From the NCBI RefSeq assembly GCF_001293735.1, contig NZ_BCAH01000027.1, forward strand, positions 1-37,601: DNA of 37,601 bases, written 5' to 3'. This DNA comes from Limosilactobacillus gorillae (GTDB lineage Bacteria; Bacillota; Bacilli; Lactobacillales; Lactobacillaceae). This document shows positions 34,162 through 37,601 of the stretch, one piece after another; position 1 is the stretch's first letter; each line of letters begins with the position of its first letter. The notes under the pieces were generated by a model that saw only the letters and a list, made by a program, of their open reading frames with translations, searched no databases and was not told the DNA's origin. A program made the position numbers and the translations under genes.

Positions 34162-35080
34162 CAAAAACCTCCTTAACAAAGGTCTGGTAATCAGCTAGAC
34201 TGCTGATCCGGTAACGGTTTAATTTACGATCAACTTGCTTGGCAAAGCGAGTCAAGGTCTTGCCCGGCCCAATTTCCAGGGTTGTGTCAATGTTTTGATG
34301 GTCAATCAAGTAGGCGAGGTCCTCCCCAAAGTGGGTTGGGACCGCTAATTGACGTGCCAAAATATCGGCAATTTCATCCCGTTCGAACGGTTCCACGGTG
34401 GTGTTTGAAAGCACTGTAACTACCGGTGAGTTAAAGTTGACCGTCTTCAAGCGCTCTTCCATTTTCTTACGAGCCCCGTTGAAAAATGGGGTATGGAAGG
34501 CCCCGGAAACCTTTAAAACAACTGCCTTTTTAGCTGCTTTTCGGGCCGTGATTTCATTGACCACTTGCTCTAAGTCATCCTTTGGTCCCCCTAAGACTAC
34601 TTGAGCTGGGGAGTTGTAGTTGGCAAAGTGGACATCCGCGGACTTAGCAACACAATCCATAACAACTTCCATCTTTGGTTCCACAATCGCTGCCAATGTG
34701 GTTGGTACCCGGTCCGCATCTTCTTGCATATATTGTGCCCGATCAGCCAAGAGGGCCATTCCGGACTTAAAATCCAAGGCCTTAGCGGCCATCAAAGCCG
34801 CGTATTCACCAAGCGATAACCCAACCATACCAGCCACTGGTAAGTTTAAATCCCGTTCCAACATCCGGTAAATCCCATATGAAACGGTCACTAACGCCGG
34901 TTGGACGTACTTTGTATAATCAAGTTCGCCCTTTTCACCCTTCATGATCGTTTCAATGTCTAAGCCGGTTACCTCACTTGCTTCTTTAACTAATTGATAA
35001 AAGAGGGGGTCGCCCAAAAAGTCGACCCCCATCCCAGGTTTCTGGGCGCCCTGCCCGCTAAAAAGAACCCCGATTTGCAT
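34145..35080 (-). CDS. fabD: Malonyl-CoA:ACP transacylase FabD
   Basis: Loads malonyl groups onto acyl carrier protein. The 311-residue protein has FSGQGAQKPGMG at the N-terminus, the nucleophile Ser89 in GLSLGEYAAL and His196 in VSGAFHTPFF. The usual GHSLG box reads GLSLG here, the histidine being replaced by leucine; the catalytic Ser and the distant His remain, so the enzyme should be active. The start overlaps the acpP stop (TAATG). Confidence 0.96.
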   Translation of the reverse strand: MQIGVLFSGQGAQKPGMGVDFLGDPLFYQLVKEASEVTGLDIETIMKGEKGELDYTKYVQPALVTVSYGIYRMLERDLNLPVAGMVGLSLGEYAALMAAKALDFKSGMALLADRAQYMQEDADRVPTTLAAIVEPKMEVVMDCVAKSADVHFANYNSPAQVVLGGPKDDLEQVVNEITARKAAKKAVVLKVSGAFHTPFFNGARKKMEERLKTVNFNSPVVTVLSNTTVEPFERDEIADILARQLAVPTHFGEDLAYLIDHQNIDTTLEIGPGKTLTRFAKQVDRKLNRYRISSLADYQTFVKEVFDGTQG

Positions 35081-35328
35081 TAGGCATCCTTTTCGTCCAG
35101 TTGCTTCTTAACGAAGTCGACCACGTCGCCAATCGTTTCGATCCCTTCTTCAACATCTAATTGGATGTCAAACTTATCTTCCAATTCGTTCATAATTTCA
35201 AAAACGTCTAAGCTATCAGCTTCCAGGTCGTCCTTGATCTTAGCGTCTAAGGTTACTTTCCCTTTGTCAACATCTAATTCTTCAACAACAACGTCCTTAA
35301 CAGTTTCAAATACTTCTTCTTTAGTCAT
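35080..35328 (-). CDS. acpP: Acyl carrier protein
   Basis: The 82-residue acidic helical carrier has the phosphopantetheine serine S39 in EADSLDVFEIM. It starts MTKEEVFETV, chosen because GAGGAA lies 8 bases before that ATG; a frame five codons longer lacks a site. It lies between fabH and fabD and is coupled to fabD by a one-base overlap. Confidence 0.97.
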   Translation of the reverse strand: MTKEEVFETVKDVVVEELDVDKGKVTLDAKIKDDLEADSLDVFEIMNELEDKFDIQLDVEEGIETIGDVVDFVKKQLDEKDA

Positions 35329-35353
35329 GGTAAAATTCCTCACTTTTAATTAT

Positions 35354-36313
35354 TTAGTATTTTAAAATAATGGTTCCGACGGTCAATCCACCACCAAAAC
35401 CGCTCAGGGCAATTACATCACCACGATGAAGGTGCCCCTTTTGTACTTCTTCAGCAAATAAAATTGGCTCACTAGCCGCCGAGGTGTTCCCGTACTCATT
35501 AATATTAACCGGGAATAAGTTTCGCTCTAACTTCAACCGTTTAGCAACCTGATCAATTATCCGAGCATTGGCCTGATGGAGGATAAAGGACTTAATGTCT
35601 TCTAACTTCACGCCAGCCGCTTTAGCCGCTTTATTAATTGAGTTGGGTACCTCATGGGTGGCAAACCGGTAAACAGCCCGCCCGTTCATCTCAAACGGCG
35701 TTAACTTAGTTACTGGTCCTGGAAAAGTCGTCAATGATGCCGTTTCTCCAGCACTTAATTGGTCGGCCTGATCACCAAAGGTGGCCAGGTGTTCCCCCAG
35801 TACGTGCGAAGGGCCTGTGGCTTCCTTTTGGACCAAGACACCCCCGGCACCATCCCCAAATAGGACAGCCGTTGATCGGTCTTGCCAATCGGTCAGCTTA
35901 GATAGGACCTCGCTTCCGATTACCAGAGCATGTTGGCCTGGATTAAGAAGCCGTTCAACCGTATGCAGGGCGTAAACAAAGCCCGAACATGCCGCCGAAA
36001 GATCGAAGGCCACAGCATTACTAGCCCCAATCTTCCCCTGAACGATCGCTGCCGTCGCCGGGGTAAAACCGTTGGGTGACATGGTTGCCACCACAATCAG
36101 ATCGATCTGATCAGGAGCGATGGCCGCCCTCTTCAACAGCTCATCTGCAACCCGGGTGGCCAGGTCCGCTGTAGTTTCCCCCTGACTAATGTGGCGCTGC
36201 TTAATCCCGGTTCGGGTGGTAATCCACTCATCACTGGTATCCATTAGCTGGCTTAACTCGTCATTGGTCACCACTCGCTTTGGAGCGTAACTTGCGGTTT
36301 CAAGTATCCGCAT
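35354..36313 (-). CDS. fabH: 3-oxoacyl-ACP synthase III FabH
   Basis: Starts fatty acid synthesis by condensing an acyl-CoA with malonyl-ACP. The 319-residue protein has the Cys109 (LSAACSGFVYAL), His246 (ILHQANARI) and Asn276 (NEYGNTSAAS) triad. AAGGA abuts the first ATG (36322) but stands 9 bases before the one at 36313, so the latter is used. It follows fabT by 23 bases. Confidence 0.97.
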   Translation of the reverse strand: MRILETASYAPKRVVTNDELSQLMDTSDEWITTRTGIKQRHISQGETTADLATRVADELLKRAAIAPDQIDLIVVATMSPNGFTPATAAIVQGKIGASNAVAFDLSAACSGFVYALHTVERLLNPGQHALVIGSEVLSKLTDWQDRSTAVLFGDGAGGVLVQKEATGPSHVLGEHLATFGDQADQLSAGETASLTTFPGPVTKLTPFEMNGRAVYRFATHEVPNSINKAAKAAGVKLEDIKSFILHQANARIIDQVAKRLKLERNLFPVNINEYGNTSAASEPILFAEEVQKGHLHRGDVIALSGFGGGLTVGTIILKY

Positions 36314-36336
36314 GGCTTGCATCCTTTCTTCTAGGA

Positions 36337-36777
36337 TCAGGAATTCTCATCTAAGAAGGCCTCCAGGTTCATCAAGGAACGGCGGATAACCTTTTTTTGT
36401 TCCTCGTCGGTCCCCTTCAAAAAACTCTTCACCATCATATTGTGGAAGGCCCGGTGGGAGCGGTACAAGACACGTCCCCGTTTAGTCAATCCCAATCGAA
36501 TCACCCGGCGATCATTCTCATCACGAAAGCGCTGAACATAGCCCTTACGAACCAAGCGATCCGTAGTGGCCGTCATGGTTCCTGGTGATAAATGTAACTT
36601 TTGGGCTACCTGGGAGGCCGTTTGGTGATTGTACATCGAGATAGCATCAATCGCGTGCATTTCCTTGATGGTTAGGTCCGAAAAGGAGGACTTTCGTAAC
36701 TCATGTTCCTCAATCCACATAATTCCGTTGTAAACCCGAACCAAGGCCTGATTGATTTCCCGGTAATCGTCATCCAT
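36337..36777 (-). CDS. fabT: MarR-family regulator of fatty acid synthesis FabT
   Basis: The 146-residue winged-helix protein has MHAIDAISMYNHQTASQVAQKLHLSPGTMTATTDRLVRKGYVQR and RRVIRLGLTKRGR, the MarR DNA-binding core (about 44-105). FabT represses fab operons with long-chain acyl-ACP as corepressor. Its place between the first fabZ-like gene and fabH is the streptococcal position. GAGGAG precedes the ATG. A TTTGA-ATA-TCAAA palindrome lies in its own promoter region. Confidence 0.95.
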   Translation of the reverse strand: MDDDYREINQALVRVYNGIMWIEEHELRKSSFSDLTIKEMHAIDAISMYNHQTASQVAQKLHLSPGTMTATTDRLVRKGYVQRFRDENDRRVIRLGLTKRGRVLYRSHRAFHNMMVKSFLKGTDEEQKKVIRRSLMNLEAFLDENS

Positions 36778-36807
36778 AATGCATTTCTCCTCTCGTTATT
36801 TTAGAGA

Positions 36808-36839
36808 TTCAAATAATTTGAATATCAAAATACATTATA
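36808..36839 (-). promoter_or_regulatory. fabT promoter region with FabT operator
   Basis: A perfect TATAAT on the minus strand (36834-36839) is followed within five bases by TTTGA-ATA-TCAAA (36817-36829), matching the TTTGA-N3-TCAAA FabT consensus. It overlaps another palindrome, TTCAAAT-A-ATTTGAA (36808-36822). The -35 is weak. This would allow autoregulation and internal start of the operon at fabT. Confidence 0.75.
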
Positions 36840-36852
36840 AACGAATTTGCTC

Positions 36853-37308
36853 CTAAAGTTTCTCTTCTCGCTCCGCTACGATAAAGGTCAGCTCTGCGCT
36901 GCAAACTCGCCGGTCATCAACCGTTGCGACAGCCTTAACGATTCCCATTCGCGAGCGAACCTTTTCCATGTCAATGTGGAGTTTTAAGACATCCCCCGGA
37001 CGAACCATCCCGCGGAATTTCGCTTTGTGGACTCTTCCGAGGTAGGCCGTTTTCTTGTAGAAGTCGGGCGACTTAAGGATCAAAACCGAAGCCGCTTGGG
37101 CCAAGGTTTCAATAATCAAAACCCCTGGCATTACCGGGTTACCCGGGAAGTGGCCACGAAAGAATGATTCGTTGATCGTCACGTTTTTTGTACAGACGAT
37201 CGACTTGCCAGGTTCCATTTCATCAACCGCATCGATGTAACAAATCGGGTAGCGGTTCGGAATTAAATCCATCACCTCTTGTGCTGTCATCAGTGCCAAT
37301 TTTGTCAC
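36853..37308 (-). CDS. FabZ paralogue at operon start; possible FabN-type dehydratase/isomerase
   Basis: The 151-residue hot-dog protein has LIPNRYPICYIDAV, His53 in RGHFPGNPVMPG and Glu67 in LIIETLAQ. It differs from the in-operon FabZ in many positions, with a longer charged C-terminus (VAEREEKL). It occupies the place of fabM before fabT in streptococci, and Enterococcus uses a FabZ-like FabN to make unsaturated fatty acids, so an isomerase role is plausible but not visible in motifs. Start is uncertain: the GTG at 37308 aligns with FabZ length, while TAGGTGA suggests a TTG at 37299. Confidence 0.9.
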   Translation of the reverse strand: MTKLALMTAQEVMDLIPNRYPICYIDAVDEMEPGKSIVCTKNVTINESFFRGHFPGNPVMPGVLIIETLAQAASVLILKSPDFYKKTAYLGRVHKAKFRGMVRPGDVLKLHIDMEKVRSRMGIVKAVATVDDRRVCSAELTFIVAEREEKL

Positions 37309-37327
37309 CTACCTTGTCGAAAAGTAT

Positions 37328-37357
37328 TTCGAGTATCAAAAGATTCGATAGTCGAAT
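37328..37357. promoter_or_regulatory. Tandem FabT-like operators at the fab operon promoter
   Basis: TTCGA-GTA-TCAAA (37328-37340) and the perfect palindrome ATTCGA-TAG-TCGAAT (37343-37357) have centres 16 bases apart, on similar faces of the helix. The second overlaps the -10 by two bases and covers the expected transcription start. Both are variants of TTTGA-N3-TCAAA. Confidence 0.75.
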
Positions 37358-37384
37358 TATATTCAATGCTTTTTACGGTGTCAA
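37356..37384 (-). promoter_or_regulatory. Consensus sigma-A promoter of the fab operon
   Basis: Minus-strand TTGACA (37379-37384), 17-base spacer, TATAAT (37356-37361): a perfect match to consensus in both boxes, about 50 bases before the first gene. Such a strong promoter would need the FabT operators to be kept in check. Confidence 0.9.
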
Positions 37385-37601
37385 ATCATTCTCCGTCGTT
37401 TTTAGCTTCCATTTGCAAAAATTATAATATTTTGATCATTCAAACTACCTTGTCTGAACGCTAATTTACCGCCGTTAGTTATCCATGACCTTTCATTCAT
37501 TTATAGTGGTCGCCAGTCAGAAAATTTTCTCTAATTTTATTTCGAACATCAAAATATCATCCGCTTCGTCAACTGTTATTATCCGTCAACTACGCACCGA
37601 A
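37385..37601. other. Non-coding stretch upstream of the fab operon with two more FabT-like sites
   Basis: I see no gene here to the window edge. It holds TTTGA-TCAT-TCAAA (37431-37444, spacer one base too long), TTCGA-ACA-TCAAA (37541-37553) and a perfect 12-bp palindrome AGAAAATTTTCT (37519-37530). TATAAT-like sequence on the plus strand (37424-37429) suggests a possible divergent promoter. Confidence 0.45.

Overview
The window looks like chromosomal core DNA from a GC-rich heterofermentative lactobacillus. A Limosilactobacillus of the L. fermentum type is the best guess. The basis is about 50% GC, a Lactobacillaceae-style gene order (comFA-comFC-hpf-secA-prfB-pspC-yvlD-hprK-lgt-gpsA-galU), a SecA without the C-terminal zinc domain, a FabT-controlled type II fatty acid operon and AGGAGG-type ribosome binding sites. 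This is inference from gene content, not a database match. I see no tRNA, rRNA, CRISPR array, insertion sequence or prophage gene. Almost every gene is on the minus strand; only yigZ and the ABC-F gene are on the plus strand.

Left part (37-6797): sulfur and amino-acid metabolism. trxB-metA-cysK forms a thioredoxin reductase / acyltransferase / cysteine synthase operon. A cupin gene stands apart, ended by a long hairpin. Next comes an operon of a nitrilase-family omega-amidase-like enzyme, an MtnE-like aminotransferase and a PanE-like 2-keto acid reductase. Its ~250-nt leader is strongly structured, ends in an intrinsic terminator just before the ribosome binding site, and starts from a promoter whose -10 lies in a palindrome. 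I could not assign this leader to a riboswitch or T-box class. It is the best candidate here for something undescribed.

Middle (6854-18791): galU, gpsA, lgt, hprK, yvlD and pspC are tightly packed and often overlap. prfB follows, with its programmed +1 frameshift, then secA, hpf and the competence-type pair comFC/comFA. Divergent to these is yigZ (TTG start), followed by a convergent gene for an 84-residue unknown membrane protein.

Then 18868-25885: a KimA-type potassium importer with a structured leader, groES-groEL under a CIRCE operator, rex, and a divergent YdiF/Uup-type ABC-F ATPase. The order ydiF / rex / groES-groEL resembles the Bacillus arrangement.

Right part (25884-37601): a complete fatty-acid biosynthesis cluster transcribed right to left: a first FabZ paralogue, fabT, fabH, acpP, fabD, fabG, fabF, accB, fabZ, accC, accD, accA, fabI. 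bioY-birA follows under its own BirA-type operator, so biotin uptake and biotin attachment sit beside the biotin-dependent carboxylase. The operon starts from a perfect-consensus promoter (TTGACA-17-TATAAT) covered by tandem FabT-like palindromes, and fabT has its own palindrome. The first FabZ paralogue occupies the place that the isomerase FabM holds in streptococci, which suggests a role in unsaturated fatty acid synthesis.
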